Positions 45,711 to 60,390 are shown, counted from the stretch's first letter. The stretch: 64,000 nucleotides of DNA from Sipunculus nudus (GCA_026874595.1 CM049314.1:55969812-56033811), one strand, 5' to 3'. The notes: generated by a model from the sequence alone, not told the origin. Program-made: numbers and translations.

Positions 45711-46663
45711 ATGGTTTGTTTTCTGCAGTAAACTGTCATATGCTTCCTTGCACAGTTCCTCCAATTCTGGAGGATGGCCTTCTTTCTGCTGTGACACTCG
45801 TAGCACATCCCTTGGTCCCTTCTGCAGCAGCAGTCTCCACAAAAACCAAGCATCCTCCAGTCGGTCATGGTGCAGGGTGTTTTCACCTGGGTTGGGGGTT
45901 TGGTTGCACTTATGGCCAGGCACACAAGTACTCATATCACAACATCGGTTTTCTGCATTATATGCATCTGCTATAGCTCCAAATGAACACCCGCTCACTG
46001 TCAAGGATGCATGAAATTGTTCTAGCAAGCATGCTTCAAATACTGTGTCACGGGTTAACATGATATACTGATCCAGACTGCAAGCACTGAACATCTTACA
46101 AGCAGGCACGCCTTTGTCATTATCCCTTGTGTAATAAGAGTACATCTGTGATATTTTGCAACTGGAGCACCTGCCATGGTATGCTACTCCCCTTATCATT
46201 CCTCTCTTGGTAAATATTTGTGGAAAGTTTGGACGGTAGTCAATTTACAAAGTATTCTTACACTCTGGACAAGATGAACTGTGTGGAAGCAGGATAATAG
46301 ATTTATGTGCAGATTTGTTTGCACTAGCTTCAAAGAACACACTTGCAAATTTATCTAAATCTTGCTTACTCACACTAACTGCTGTTTTCTGGCAGATTAA
46401 GTGAACTTCCCTACAATGAGAAGCTTTGCATTCAAAGTGCACAGTGTTTTTCCCTGATCCTAGTGTCACAAAGACGTTGTTGGCTGGTTGTCCTTCCTTG
46501 TCCACATGTGCTTGGATGAATTCTTCTACAAGTTTCCACCTTTTTGTGGTATGCAGTGGGTAGTGGTTTGTTGCATAGCACAGGCAGTTCAGCCAGGGTA
46601 TTGGAATTACGTACTTTGGCATTGTTGTCCAGGAGAACTTGAGATCTGTATAATGGTTATGAT
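45711..46663 (-). pseudogene. KDZ transposase-like Cys-rich exon, orphan copy with same TAA
   Basis: Copy of 13140-14092 with the same acceptor, donor and in-frame TAA (46245-46247). Two amino-acid changes are seen against copy 1 (Q to H before FECKASHC; T to A near FFEASANK). The DGN, linker and catalytic exons are absent on the downstream (lower-coordinate) side, because the block starts at 44430 and is preceded by an unrelated inverted repeat. This copy cannot make a transposase. Confidence 0.7.
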
Positions 46664-47604
46664 CTGCAATCAGAGAGAAACTATATTCAGTATAAATTAT
46701 TTCTTTGTGCACAACAGAATATACTGTAACACGTTTTGGCAGTACTTATTTACTTCATTGATTTAATGGCATACAGACAGCCCCTTAGATTTCTTACAAA
46801 CAAGTATAAATCATCACAAGTAGGGATTGGTATGTACATCAGAATCTATTGAGCAGTAGTTATAATGACTGTCATCAATAACAGAACTGTCATTTGGATG
46901 TATTGCAGTCTCTAAATGCAAGCATGAGTTTTCAAGGTGCATTGAGCATTTTATTTTTTAAATTAACTATTCATGTGTGACCCACATTCTGGCCTGATAC
47001 CTGTTTTGTGGGTCTTTAAAGTGAATGTTGATTAATGGATTACAGGTTATATTTAAAAAAAGTGTTTGTTCACAGAAGAACAACCTGGGGCCAGTGCCAC
47101 TACGGACAAGGACTCTCTGCATTGCTCTAAACACATCTGGTCAGTTCAGCAATAAATTAAAAAGAAATCAAGAAGTACAATTAATATTTTATGCCCAATC
47201 CTTATAAAAGTAATTCAAATACCTCTGTTCATGATTCCCTTGCAGCCATGATTATTATATTTTATTCTTAGTGACATATCAGGACAAATCATGCTGATTT
47301 TACGGGAACATGCCCCCTCCATGAACCCTTGTATATCTGAATGTAAACATGTCTTTAAATCCAAACCAATATCCCAAGGCAATAAAAAATTCCAATCATA
47401 TTTTGCTCAGTTTCAATTTTGCAGATCTCACCACTCTCCAGTACCTTAATAAATGTTTCAATGATTCTTATTGGCACACTGTTATACAGATTCTATATAA
47501 CTTGCAACAGCATGTTTACCTTAACCCTTAGGCAAATACACAATTGAGTTTATATCACAGATTTGGATCTTGGAACAGTACCCACAGGATTTTCAGCCAC
47601 TGTT
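46664..47604. other. Copy of the KDZ-palindrome interval
   Basis: Equivalent to 14093-15033; nothing further seen. Confidence 0.4.
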
Positions 47605-50600
47605 CAGCCATTATAATTGGGATAGTTTGATCTAGCATTCATTTCAAAGTATGGGGTTCTTTTTCAGTGACATCCACATCACATGAATTCCACGTTAGTA
47701 GTGAATATTTTTAGTTTAGTTTTGTTCCAGATAATGCGAGGACAAACAAAAACTGACAGATGGTGATATTACATTTTTATTATAATAAAACATATAACCA
47801 ATACAACACCTCACTGACACAAATTCCCTCATTGGTCATGTCAAAAGTGTGGCACATGGTTCACCATTATAGCACATTAAATAATTAATTAATTATTATC
47901 AACTGACTAATGGTTAATGAATCACGGAGGGATTATAAATTTTATATATACATTAATGAACTTTGTCTAAAATTCACCACCACCATGAACTCGAGACACT
48001 TCCCAACCTGGAAATGAAAGTTGGTAATAGGAATATATTACTATATTTATAAATATATACCAGTGTTAGATAATACAGCACCCAGATTGTGACTGGTGCT
48101 CAGCTGGCATGGACTTTTATTTTTTTTTCCTCCTCTTAAGTGTAAGGTTTGTATTAAGTCTTACACTTAGTATGTGACTGAGGGTTACAAGTGGGAAGGG
48201 GAGGGGGGGGTTGTTCATATGATTCAGTGTCACTTAATACTGTCATGAGATAATCAAGCATGCTGAATGTGACTAGTGTAGGCTAAATGGACACCTCTTG
48301 TCTCTTCTGTAGTTGGTAGAGGTCTGTATAGTTTTATTATAGTGACTGGGGTGAGAATTTTTTGCCTGTCTTAGCGTAACAGTTATATGATAACAGTGAA
48401 ATTTTTTTTAGATATAAAGCTTATCAAGTATACACAAGTATAACAGGTGACTGTGATGGTCCATGGAAAATAGTTTTAAAGATTGTTTGCAAAAGAAACA
48501 CAAGCAATCAGTATTGTGTATACCTTTCAGTTCTTTCATCAAACATATCATTGTTCAATACATAAAATGCATATAATTTTTTTTAAAGTGTGAATGTGTC
48601 ATGTATATTAAAGTAGAACACACTTTTAATGAAGTAATTTTGGGAAATATTTCATTCTAAAATTTCATTTAAATACTGCTACCTAAAGGTTTTTAACTAG
48701 TTACCATTTTGTATACTATTAAATTATATTCCAGCCATTTTTACATGATAGAACCAATAATAGTCTGCAGTGAATTTTTTGAAGGGTGTGATTCAATAAA
48801 CTTTCATCTAAAGGTACTGACATTGTGCTCCACATTTGCAATGTGATTGCTGTGGGAATTATTTTTCTTTATATGTAATATTATATAATGTTGTACATCT
48901 ACAAAGAGACAAGTAAACAATTTTTGGTCAACTATATGTATATATTTATATATATATATATGTGTGTGTGTGTACTAATTTATAAAACATACAGCAGGTG
49001 ATTAGGAGGGAAGTAAGTCAAAGCTTAATAACACCCTGTTGAGGGGTTGTGATAAACAATGGAAAAGTCCTCTGTCAGCTCCCACGCACATTATATGCTC
49101 GCCTGGCCAGCAATCACCTAAGACTTCTGCAAACTCACAAGCATTGACAAAGCCCTGCGCAGATGAACCGGTCAACTAAATTACATTACACACCAGTGTG
49201 CAGTAACGCCCTGCGCTGGGCGGTTTTAGACCCATAGCCTGCGGGGGATCGCAGCCCGCGGCCCCCACAGGCCCCCGCATAGGATTCTTTGTGGGGCCGG
49301 ATGGGCTACATCTTAGAAAGTGCTGGGCAGGCTGAAATAAAGTCTGTGCGGGCAGGGCGTGCTGCGGGTTCATGATCTGGCAGTTCAGTAGAACATGAAT
49401 ATATCTTTTGATATAAATCATCTTTTGAAGTTATTGATATATTTGTATAAATGTTTAGGTGTTGTAAAAACAGTAATATGAAAAGATATATTTGAATAAA
49501 CGTTAATTTATTCCCATTAATCACTTACACTGACTGACAGTTGCAACAACACTATGAAAATGTGTCTTTTCTAGGTATCATGTCATTTTGTTTTACCAAA
49601 TAGATGATGCAGCATTAATCCGAAATCTGGATTATAAACAATTGTCCTTGCAATGGAAGCTGGTCTAACTTTGTATAAAGTTACCTGTCATAATGTTGTA
49701 TATGGACTGTAACCCTGTACTTGTGTCAGGTCTCACATTATTAATAATATGGCTGGGTGTGAAGCAAGGGCTTCAATGATTACCTTTGGTCTTGTAATAT
49801 TTAGACAGTTTGTGTCTACAGCTGGCTCTGTAGGTGACTCAATTGACCTAGAACTTGACAAAGCCTAAGGTGGACTACTTATCTAATTTGAACTTCATAT
49901 GCGGTCTATAATTGTAACTGAAATTGACCACTGGCTGGTCAAATCCATGTTTGGGCACTGTATAATGTAGTGATGACTTCAATAAGAATTTCTTAAAAAG
50001 ACTATTCATTAGTATAAATGGAAAAACTTTTACAATTCGGGAAAACTTTCGCATATATCACAAAATTAAATCCCTTGTGATCAAAAAGCAAGTAAAAGTA
50101 TCTGGTTATAGCTTACAGTATGAGCATTCTTTTATAAATTGTCAGAAATGGCATGCAAAGGTGGGAGACCTGAGAACACAATTTGGGGATACAAGCCAAA
50201 ACTGTCAGAGAAAACGTTCTTATGGAAAACCTGAAGTAGTGTTGTATTCATTTTTTTGTATCACTGATTAATTTATTGAGTTTGAATAAAGTGTTCCTCA
50301 CTTTCTTATTTGTTGAGCATATTTCTTTAATGCATTTAGCTGTGTAACAATAAAACATAGTTAAACTGCAGGTCATAGGTGAGGGTAATTAAGTAAGGTT
50401 TTGGCAGCAAAAGGCAGTTTTAGGCAGGTTATAACCTATTTTAGGCAGTTAAAGGCAGGTTTTAGGCTCTGCCCTGCCGAAAACAGCTTTTTGGCAGCCT
50501 AAAACCCAACCCTGATAAGTAACACCCCTCTGGTTATGTCTATCTAAATGAACATCCAGAACCTAAAGCCACATCAGATTACCCCTTTACTCCCTTGACC

Positions 50601-52484
50601 TGATTAGTCTCAGTTTCAGCTAATTAGCAGATTATGACTGAAAAGGTTTAAACAAGCAACACATCTTCGAAGTTTGATGGCTTGTGATTAGCTAAAACTA
50701 TTCCGAAGGGCAATTTTGGGTACACATACTTTGAAGAAATCTAACTTTTTTCTTCACTTTTTCTTTTATAAATTTATGTCAGAACAGACACAATAAACAA
50801 ATTTTCTTTATTTCCCCTGTAAAATATGAAAACATATTTAAGGTGCGTTAAATTATTAAGATATATTAAATCAATTTAACCTATCAAACATGTCTTTAAA
50901 AATAATTCATGAATTTTGGTTTGAATGATTGAAAAAAACGTATATTAATTAATTTTTCATTCCAGTCATCAAACTTTCATATATAAGAATAATATAAGGC
51001 TTATATTTGCAGCTTATATATGAGCTGTTAAAATATTCTTGATATGTAAACCTTTGGATCCAAAATTTTTTTTTTTTAATTATTTTGCGGGCTGGACTGC
51101 GGGCCAGAAACTTAAAAAAATGCGGGGCAGGGCAGGTGCGACTGAAAGATAATTTTGCGGGCAGGGCTGAAAGAATCACAGTAACTGCGGGGCAGGCTAG
51201 CTCAATTTTCTTCTTGAATTGCAGATTCTTGTGATTCTGTGATCTGCACTTTAGTGATGGAGTGTTATGTCTTCTGGTCTCCAGATTCAGGGTTCCTTTT
51301 TTCTTATCCCTTGGCAAAGAACTTTAAAACTGAGAGAGAAGCTTTAATGTCTATAGGTTTTTGGTCTTACCACTATCACAAGCCTTTTTTTCATTGAGAT
51401 CAGAGCAATGATTTATTGTCCTTCAAGGCAAAGTTAGTCTTTCATTTTTGTGATAAGCATTCCAAGCTAGTATGACAAAGGGGGATGTTATGTGGTGTCT
51501 CTAAAGTTTGGGTTTATTTTTCCTAATTCTGTGCCAGCCACTTCCACTTTTACAGAGTGATATCATTTGTTTTCAAAAATGGTTAGACTAAGTCAAGACC
51601 TTTGTGACAATCCATTTTACTATGAAAGAGAGTGATGGTTTGTTAACAATGGTTGTGGTTCTTAACAGTACCCCCGTGTCAAGCAGTTTACTTCACAGCA
51701 TACCGTGGTTTCATGTATGCACAGATGGGTCTAGCTTATCCATTTTCAAATGTTATGGCTAAGTTTGGTCACTGTACCTTTATTTTTGTCTTTGTAGCTA
51801 ATGTTTAAGAAATGTGTGACTGACTAGCGGATGGATGGATGGATAGACCTTAACACAGATGGAGAGATGGATGAACATTATGTTCGATGAACTTGCCTGA
51901 GCCACCTTCAGCATTGGTGGGAAATGGCTCCACTGATTTGTCACAAAAACACGAATGTGCTTAAATGTATAGTAATAATAATGAATAGTTTCCACCCTCC
52001 GTCACTGAAATACTAGTCCCACCTTTCACAGATGTTATGTCTAGTTCCTAATGTCTTTTTTAAAATGTCCTAGTCATATTGCTTTTTGTCACAACACACT
52101 CATAGTTTTTTAAATGCCATATAACAAAAACACTAGACCACCAGTGGTCGAGGGCTTGCCGGAAGTTGAAATGACAGGCAGACAGACAATAATAACTGTT
52201 GGTTTCCATCAATTGATTGAATTACGAAGCTTTGCTGAGGAACAGTGGCAACAGAACGACATATATTACACACATGAACATGAATCCACACCAGTGAAAA
52301 AAACCTATAATGGGCAGACATACTGACACACTTGAGATAACAGATGACCATATATTTTTTTTGGAGATCGTAACTAGAAACAAGATTTGATATAATTTGT
52401 GCAGATAAGGTTAACAGTTTTGGTAGTATGGCCATATAAATGATATGTTGCAGTATTTTGAGCGCAAACTGGCAGATAACTGAC
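47605..52484 (+). repeat. Palindrome 2, left arm (165 bp shorter near the centre)
   Basis: Copy of 15034-20080. Bases equivalent to 19898-20062 are missing: the join reads GAGCGCA|AACTGGC at 52466/52467. The matching bases in the right arm (about 52626-52790) therefore have no partner. Confidence 0.93.
49183..50514 (-). mobile_element. Possible hAT-like element in the arm (copy 2)
   Basis: Copy of 16612-17943: GC-rich patch, GGCAG repeats and a CAGGGTTGGG edge. Equally tentative. Confidence 0.25.
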
Positions 52485-52607
52485 ATATACCCAACATATC
52501 ATGTTATTGCCATATCTCAAAATTAGAAACCTCAATTACATAAACTTAAGCGTATTTTCTTCTCCAATATTTAAAAAAGTAATTTGGTTGCAATATTGTG
52601 TCACTTG
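52485..52607. other. Central spacer of palindrome 2
   Basis: Same 123 bp as 20081-20203. Confidence 0.8.
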
Positions 52608-55600
52608 GTCAGTTATCTGCCAGTTTGTCAGTTTTCCTCAAATTTCCCTGCTTGCTGGTTTTTGCATCTCACAAAAAACTTTATACAGACCACAATTTTG
52701 CAAGAATTTTGTTTAATCTGGTACAGCTTATGTCAGACATTTATATCTCGAAAGCAATTTTTCCTTTCAGGATATAGCGGCAAAAGACCCTGCGCTCAAA
52801 ATACTGCAACATATCATTTATATGGCCATACTACCAAAACTGTTAACCTTATCTGCACAAATTATATCAAATCTTGTTTCTAGTTACGATCTCCAAAAAA
52901 AATATATGGTCATCTGTTATCTCAAGTGTGTCAGTATGTCTGCCCATTATAGGTTTTTTTAACTGGTGTGGATTCATGTTCATGTGTGTAATATATGTCG
53001 TTCTGTTGCCACTGTTCCTCAGCAAAGCTTCGTAATTCAATCAATTGATGGAAACCAACAGTTATTATTGTCTGTCTGCCTGTCATTTCAACTTCCGGCA
53101 AGCCCTCGACCACTGGTGGTCTAGTGTTTTTGTTATATGGCATTTAAAAAACTATGAGTGTGTTGTGACAAAAAGCAATATGACTAGGACATTTTAAAAA
53201 AGACATTAGGAACTAGACATAACATCTGTGAAAGGTGGGACTAGTATTTCAGTGACGGAGGGTGGAAACTATTCATTATTATTACTATACATTTAAGCAC
53301 ATTCGTGTTTTTGTGACAAATCAGTGGAGCCATTTCCCACCAATGCTGAAGGTGGCTCAGGCAAGTTCATCGAACATAATGTTCATCCATCTCTCCATCT
53401 GTGTTAAGGTCTATCCATCCATCCATCCGCTAGTCAGTCACACATTTCTTAAACATTAGCTACAAAGACAAAAATAAAGGTACAGTGACCAAACTTAGCC
53501 ATAACATTTGAAAATGGATAAGCTAGACCCATCTGTGCATACATGAAACCACGGTATGCTGTGAAGTAAACTGCTTGACACGGGGGTACTGTTAAGAACC
53601 ACAACCATTGTTAACAAACCATCACTCTCTTTCATAGTAAAATGGATTGTCACAAAGGTCTTGACTTAGTCTAACCATTTTTGAAAACAAATGATATCAC
53701 TCTGTAAAAGTGGAAGTGGCTGGCACAGAATTAGGAAAAATAAACCCAAACTTTAGAGACACCACATAACATCCCCCTTTGTCATACTAGCTTGGAATGC
53801 TTATCACAAAAATGAAAGACTAACTTTGCCTTGAAGGACAATAAATCATTGCTCTGATCTCAATGAAAAAAAGGCTTGTGATAGTGGTAAGACCAAAAAC
53901 CTATAGACATTAAAGCTTCTCTCTCAGTTTTAAAGTTCTTTGCCAAGGGATAAGAAAAAAGGAACCCTGAATCTGGAGACCAGAAGACATAACACTCCAT
54001 CACTAAAGTGCAGATCACAGAATCACAAGAATCTGCAATTCAAGAAGAAAATTGAGCTAGCCTGCCCCGCAGTTACTGTGATTCTTTCAGCCCTGCCCGC
54101 AAAATTATCTTTCAGCCCGCACCTGCCCTGCCCCGCATTTTTTTAAGTTTCTGGCCCGCAGTCCAGCCCGCAAAATAATTAAAAAAAAAAAATTTTGGAT
54201 CCAAAGGTTTACATATCAAGAATATTTTTACAGCTCATATATAAGCTGCAAATATAAGCCTATATTATTCTTATATATGAAAGTTTGATGACTGGAATGA
54301 AAAATTAATTAATATAAGTTTTTTTCAATCATTCAAACCAAAATTCATGAATTATTTTTAAAGACATGTTTGATAGGTTAAATTGATTTAATATATCTTA
54401 ATAATTTAACGCACCTTAAATATGTTTTCATATTTTACAGGGGAAATAAAGAAAATTTGTTTATTGTGTCTGTTCTGACATAAATTTATAAAAGAAAAAG
54501 TGAAGAAAAAAATTAGATTTCTTCAAAGTATGTGTACCAAAAATTGACCTTCGGAATAGTTTTAGCTAATCACAAGCCATCAAACTTCGAAGATGTGTTG
54601 CTTGTTTAAACCTTTTCAGTCATAATCTGCTAATTAGCTGAAACTGAGACTAATCAGGTCAAGGGAGTAAAGAGGTAATCTGCTGTGGCTTTAGGTTCTG
54701 GATGTTCATTGAGATAGACATGACCAGAGGGGTGTTACTTATCAGGGTTGGGTTTTAGGCTGCCCAAAAGTTGTTTTCGGCAGGGCAGAGCCTAAAACCT
54801 GCCTTTAACTGCCTAAAATAGGTTATAACCTGCCTAAAACTGCCTTTTGCTGCCAAAACCTTACTTAATTACCCTCACCTATGACCTGCAGTTTAACTAT
54901 GTTTTATTGTTACACAGCTAAATGCATTAAAGAAATATGCTCAACAAATAAGAAAGTGAGGAACACTTTATTCAAACTCAATAAATTAATCAGTGATACA
55001 AAAAATGAATACAACACTACTTCAGGTTTTCCCTAAGAACGTTTTCTCTGACAGTTTTGGCTTGTATCCCCAAATTGTGTTCTCAGGTCTCCCACCTTTG
55101 CATGCCATTACTGACAATTTATAAAAGAATGCTCATACTGTAAGCTATAACCAGATACTTTTACTTGCTTTTTGATCACAAGGGATTTAATTTTGTGATA
55201 TATGCGAAAGTTTTCCCGAATTGTAACAGTTTTTCCATTTATACTAATGAATAGTCTTTTTAAGAAATTCTTATTGAAGTCATCACTACATTATACAGTG
55301 CCCAAACATGGATTTGACCAGCCAGTGGTCAATTTCAGTTACAATTATAGACCGCATATGAAGTTCAAATTAGATAAGTAGTCCACCTTAGGCTTTGTCA
55401 AGTTCTAGGTCAATTGAGTCACCTACAGAGCCAGCTGTAGACACAAACTGTCTAAATATTACAAGACCAAAGGTAATCATTGAAGCCCTTGCTTCACACC
55501 CAGCCATATTATTAATAATGTGAGACCTGACACAAGTACAGGGTTACAGTCCATATACAACATTATGACAGGTAACTTTATACAAAGTTAGACCAGCTTC

Positions 55601-57652
55601 CATTGCAAGGACAATTGTTTATAATCCAGATTTCGGATTAATGCTGCATCATCTATTTGGTAAAACAAATTGACATGATACCTAGAAAAGACACATTTTC
55701 ATAGTGTTGTTGCAACTGTCAGTCAGTGTAAGGGATTAATGGGAATAAATTAACGTTTATTCAAATATATCTTTTCATATTACTGTTTTTACAACACCTA
55801 AACATTTATACAAATATATCAATAACTTCAAAAGATGATTTATATCAAAAGATATATTCATGTTCTACTGAACTGCCAGATCATGAACCCGCAGCACGCC
55901 CTGCCCGCACAGACTTTATTTCAGCCTGCCCAGCACTTTCTAAGATGTAGCCCATCCCGCCCCACAATGAATCCTATGCGGGGGCCTGTGGGGGCCGCGG
56001 GCTGCGATCCCCCGCAGGCTATGGGTCTAAAACCGCCCAGCGCAGGGCGTTACTGCACACTGGTGTGTAATGTAATTTAGTTGACCGGTTCATCTGCGCA
56101 GGGCTTTGTCAATGCTTGTGAGTTTGCAGAAGTCTTAGGTGATTGCTGGCCAGGCGAGCATATAATGTGCGTGGGAGCTGACAGAGGACTTTTCCATTGT
56201 TTATCACAACCCCTCAACAGGGTGTTATTAAGCTTTGACTTACTTCCCTCCTAATCACCTGCTGTATGTTTTATAAATTAGTACACACACACACACATAT
56301 ATATATAAATATATACATATAGTTGACCAAAAAGTGTTTACTTGTCTCTTTGTAGATGTACAACATTATAAAATATTACATATAAAGAAAAATAATTCCC
56401 ACAGCAATCACATTGCAAATGTAGAGCACAATGTCAGTACCTTTAGATGAAAGTTTATTGAATCACACCCTTCAAAAAATTCACTGCAGACTATTATTGG
56501 TTCTATCATGTAAAAATGGCTAGAATATAATTTAATAGTATACAAAATGGTAACTAGTTAAAAACCTTTAGGTAGCAGTATTTAAATGTAATTTTAGAAT
56601 GAAATATTTCCCAAAATTACTTCATTAAAAGTGTGTTCTACTTTAATATACATGACACATTCACACTTTAAAAAAAATTATATGCATTTTATGTATTGAA
56701 CAATGATATGTTTGATGAAAGAACTGAAAGGTATACACAATACTGATTGCTTGTGTTTCTTTTGCAAACAATCTTTAAAACTATTTTCCATGGACCATCA
56801 CAGTCACCTGTTATACTTGTGTATACTTGATAAGCTTTATATCTAAAAAAATTTTCACTGTTATCATATAACTGTTACGCTAAGACAGGCAAAAAATTCT
56901 CACCCCAGTCACTATAATAAAACTATACAGACCTCTACCAACTACAGAAGAGACAAGAGGTGTCCATTTAGCCTACACTAGTCACATTCAGCATGCTTGA
57001 TTATCTCATGACAGTATTAAGTGACACTGAATCATATGAACAACCCCCCCCCCCCTCCCCTTCCCACTTGTAACCCTCAGTCACATACTAAGTGTAAGAC
57101 TTAATACAAACCTTACACTTAAGAGGAGAAAAAAAAATAAAAGTCCATGCCAGCTGAGCACCAGTCACAATCTGGGTGCTGTATTATCTAACACTGGTAT
57201 ATATTTATAAATATAGTAATATATTCCTATTACCAACTTTCATTTCCAGGTTGGGAAGTGTCTCGAGTTCATGGTGGTGGTGAATTTTAGACAAAGTTCA
57301 TTAATGTATATATAAAATTTATAATCCCTCCGTGATTCATTAACCATTAGTCAGTTGATAATAATTAATTAATTATTTAATGTGCTATAATGGTGAACCA
57401 TGTGCCACACTTTTGACATGACCAATGAGGGAATTTGTGTCAGTGAGGTGTTGTATTGGTTATATGTTTTATTATAATAAAAATGTAATATCACCATCTG
57501 TTAGTTTTTGTTTGTCCTCGCATTATCTGGAACAAAACTAAACTAAAAATATTCACTACTAACGTGGAATTCATGTGATGTGGATGTCACTGTAAAAGAC
57601 CCCCATACTTTGAAATGAATGCTAGATCAAACTATCCCAATTATAATGGCTG
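52608..57652 (-). repeat. Palindrome 2, right arm
   Basis: Copy of 20204-25247 and inverted copy of 47605-52484. It abuts the satellite as in copy 1. Confidence 0.93.
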
Positions 57653-59885
57653 TGCTATATCTCAGATATGGGTTACCCTAACCCTTCGGGCATGAAATAC
57701 TCCAGTAAGTGTTTGTTACTATTAATATATGCTATATCTAGGATACGGGTTACCAAACCCCTTCGGTATGAATACTCCAGTAAGTGTTTGTCATTATTAA
57801 TATATGCTATATCTAGGATCAGGGTTACCCTAACCCTTCATGCTTTAAATACTCCAGTGGGTGTTTGTCACTATTAATATATGCTTTATCCGGGATATGG
57901 GTACCCTAACCCGTCGGGCATAAAATTTTCCAGTAAGTGATTGTCACTTATAATATATGCAATATCCGGAAAACGGGTTACCCTGACCCTTTGGGCATGA
58001 CATACAACTTTGTGTTTGTCACTATTAATATATGCTCTATCCAGGATAAGGGTTCCCTAACCCTTCGGGCATGAAAAACTCCAGTAAGTGATTGTCACTT
58101 ATAATATATGCCATATCTGGAGAACGGGTTACCCTAATCCTTCGGGCATGACATACTCCTTTAAGTGTTTGTCACTATTAATATATGCTATATCCGGGAA
58201 ACGGGTTAACCTAACCCTTCAGCTATGAAATACTCCAGAAAGTGTATGTCACTATTAATGTATGCTATAACTAAATACGGGTTACCCTCACCCTTCAGGC
58301 ATAAAAAACCCCCGTAAGTGTTTGTCACTATTAATATATGCTATATCCTGGAAACGGGTTGCCCTAAAACTTCGGGTATGAAATACTCCAGTCAGTGTAT
58401 GTCACTATTATTGTATGCTAGATCTCAGATACAGGTGACCCGAACCCTTCGGGCATGAAATACTCCAGTAAGTGATTGTTACTATTAATATATGCTATAT
58501 CCGGGAAACGGGTTACCCTGATCTTTCCGGCATGACATACCCCTTTAAATGTTTGTCACTATTAATATATGCTATATCCGGAGAACGGGTTACCCTAATC
58601 CTTCGAGCATGATATTCACCAGTAAGTGTTTGTCACTTATAATATGCTATACCCAAAATACGGGTTACCCTAACCCTTCGGGCATGACACACCCCTTTAA
58701 GTGTTTGTCACTATAAATATATGGTATATCCAGGATACGGGTTAGGTTTATCCTCCGGGAATGAAATATTCCAGTAAATGTTTGTCCCTATTAATATATG
58801 CTATATCCGGGATACGGGTTACCCTAACCCTTCAGGCATGATTTACCTCTATAAGTGTTTGTTGCTATTAATATATGCTATATCCAGGATACGGGACACT
58901 ATCCCTTCAGATATGAAATACTCCAGTCAGTGTTTGTTACTATTAATATGTACTATATCCAGGATACAGGTTACCTTAACCGTTTTGGCATGAAAGACTC
59001 CACTAAGTGTGTGTCACTATAAATTTATGCTTTGTCCGAAGATGGGTTACCCTAACCCTTTGGATATGATGGAAATACTCCAGTAAGTGCTTGTCAATAT
59101 ATGTTCTTTGCCATAACCCCTTGGCCATAAAATAAGCCAGGAAGTGTTTCTCACTATTAATATATGCTATATCTGGGATACGGGTTACCCTAACCCTACG
59201 GGCATGAAATACTCCAGTAGGTGTTTCTCACTATTAATATATGCTATATCCCAGATACAGTTTACTCTAACCCTTCGGGTATGAAATACTCCAGTCTGTG
59301 TTTGTTATTATTAATATGTACTATATCTGAAGACTGGTTACTCTAACCCTTTGGATATGATGGAAATAATCCAGTAAATGCTTGATACTATTAACTGTAC
59401 TATACCTGGGATATGGGATACCCTAACCTTTTAGGCAGGAAATTCTCCAGGTAGGGTTTGTCCTGTTAATAAATGTTATATCCGAATACGGGTAACCCTA
59501 ACCCTTCGGGCATGAAATACTGTAGTAAGTGTTAGACATAATTAGTATTTGCTGTATCTGGTATACAATTACCATAACCCATTTACATGAAAAACTTCAG
59601 TAAGCGTATGTAACTATTAATCTATGTTATATCCAGGATACAGGTTACCCTAACTCTTTAGGCATGATATACTCAAGTAAGTGCAGGTCACTTTTAATAT
59701 ATGCTTTAATCAGGATGCGGGTTACCCTAATCCTTTGGCATGAAATACTACTGTAAGTGTTGGTCACTGTTTTGAACTATTAATATATGCTAAATCCGTA
59801 TCCAGGATGTTTGTCACTATAAGTATATGCTATGTCCGAATCAGGTTACCCTAACCCTTCGGATATGAATGAAATATACCAGTGA
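57653..59885 (+). repeat. 77-bp satellite, array 3 (copy 2)
   Basis: Unit-for-unit copy of 25248-27480, including the variant units. The array was therefore copied as a block, with no visible unit gain or loss. Confidence 0.95.
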
Positions 59886-59886
59886 T

Positions 59887-60390
59887 TAATAAAAGTTATA
59901 TTACTGGGAAAAAAATGCTTAGCTTGGACAAGTTTTTTGTTAAGTGATCATAAAATCTTTCCTGAATATCTATAAAATGCATTATCTTTGGGCGCATAAC
60001 TTTTTAAAATTGAATTATACAGATTTAATTTCTGGCATCAACAGAGGAACTATATAGAGATTATTTTTGGTAAATATTAAGAAAAACAGATGGGTGTATT
60101 TGACATTTGGCAGTCCTGAGGTGTGAAAAAAGGTTTTTAATGAAAAATTGAGGATTTTCCTAATTTTCTCAATGGAACATAGTTGCAAAGACCCAGTTTT
60201 TGGCTTGGTAGGAGATCTTGGGGACATCTATCATTTGTCAAATTTAAGATTCCTTGGACTTAGGGTTTCAAAACGTGGCACATGTACGGACAGATAGATG
60301 GACGGACGGACGGACAGACGGACGGACAGATGACGGGCAATGGAGCACGGCTATAGCTCAGATGACTTATAGTCAGCTGAGCTAAAAAAG
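59887..60390 (+). repeat. Dispersed repeat with (GGAC)n tract (copy 2)
   Basis: Copy of 27482-27985 with one noted base change (ACAGATGGGTG against ACAGATGAGTG). Confidence 0.8.
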
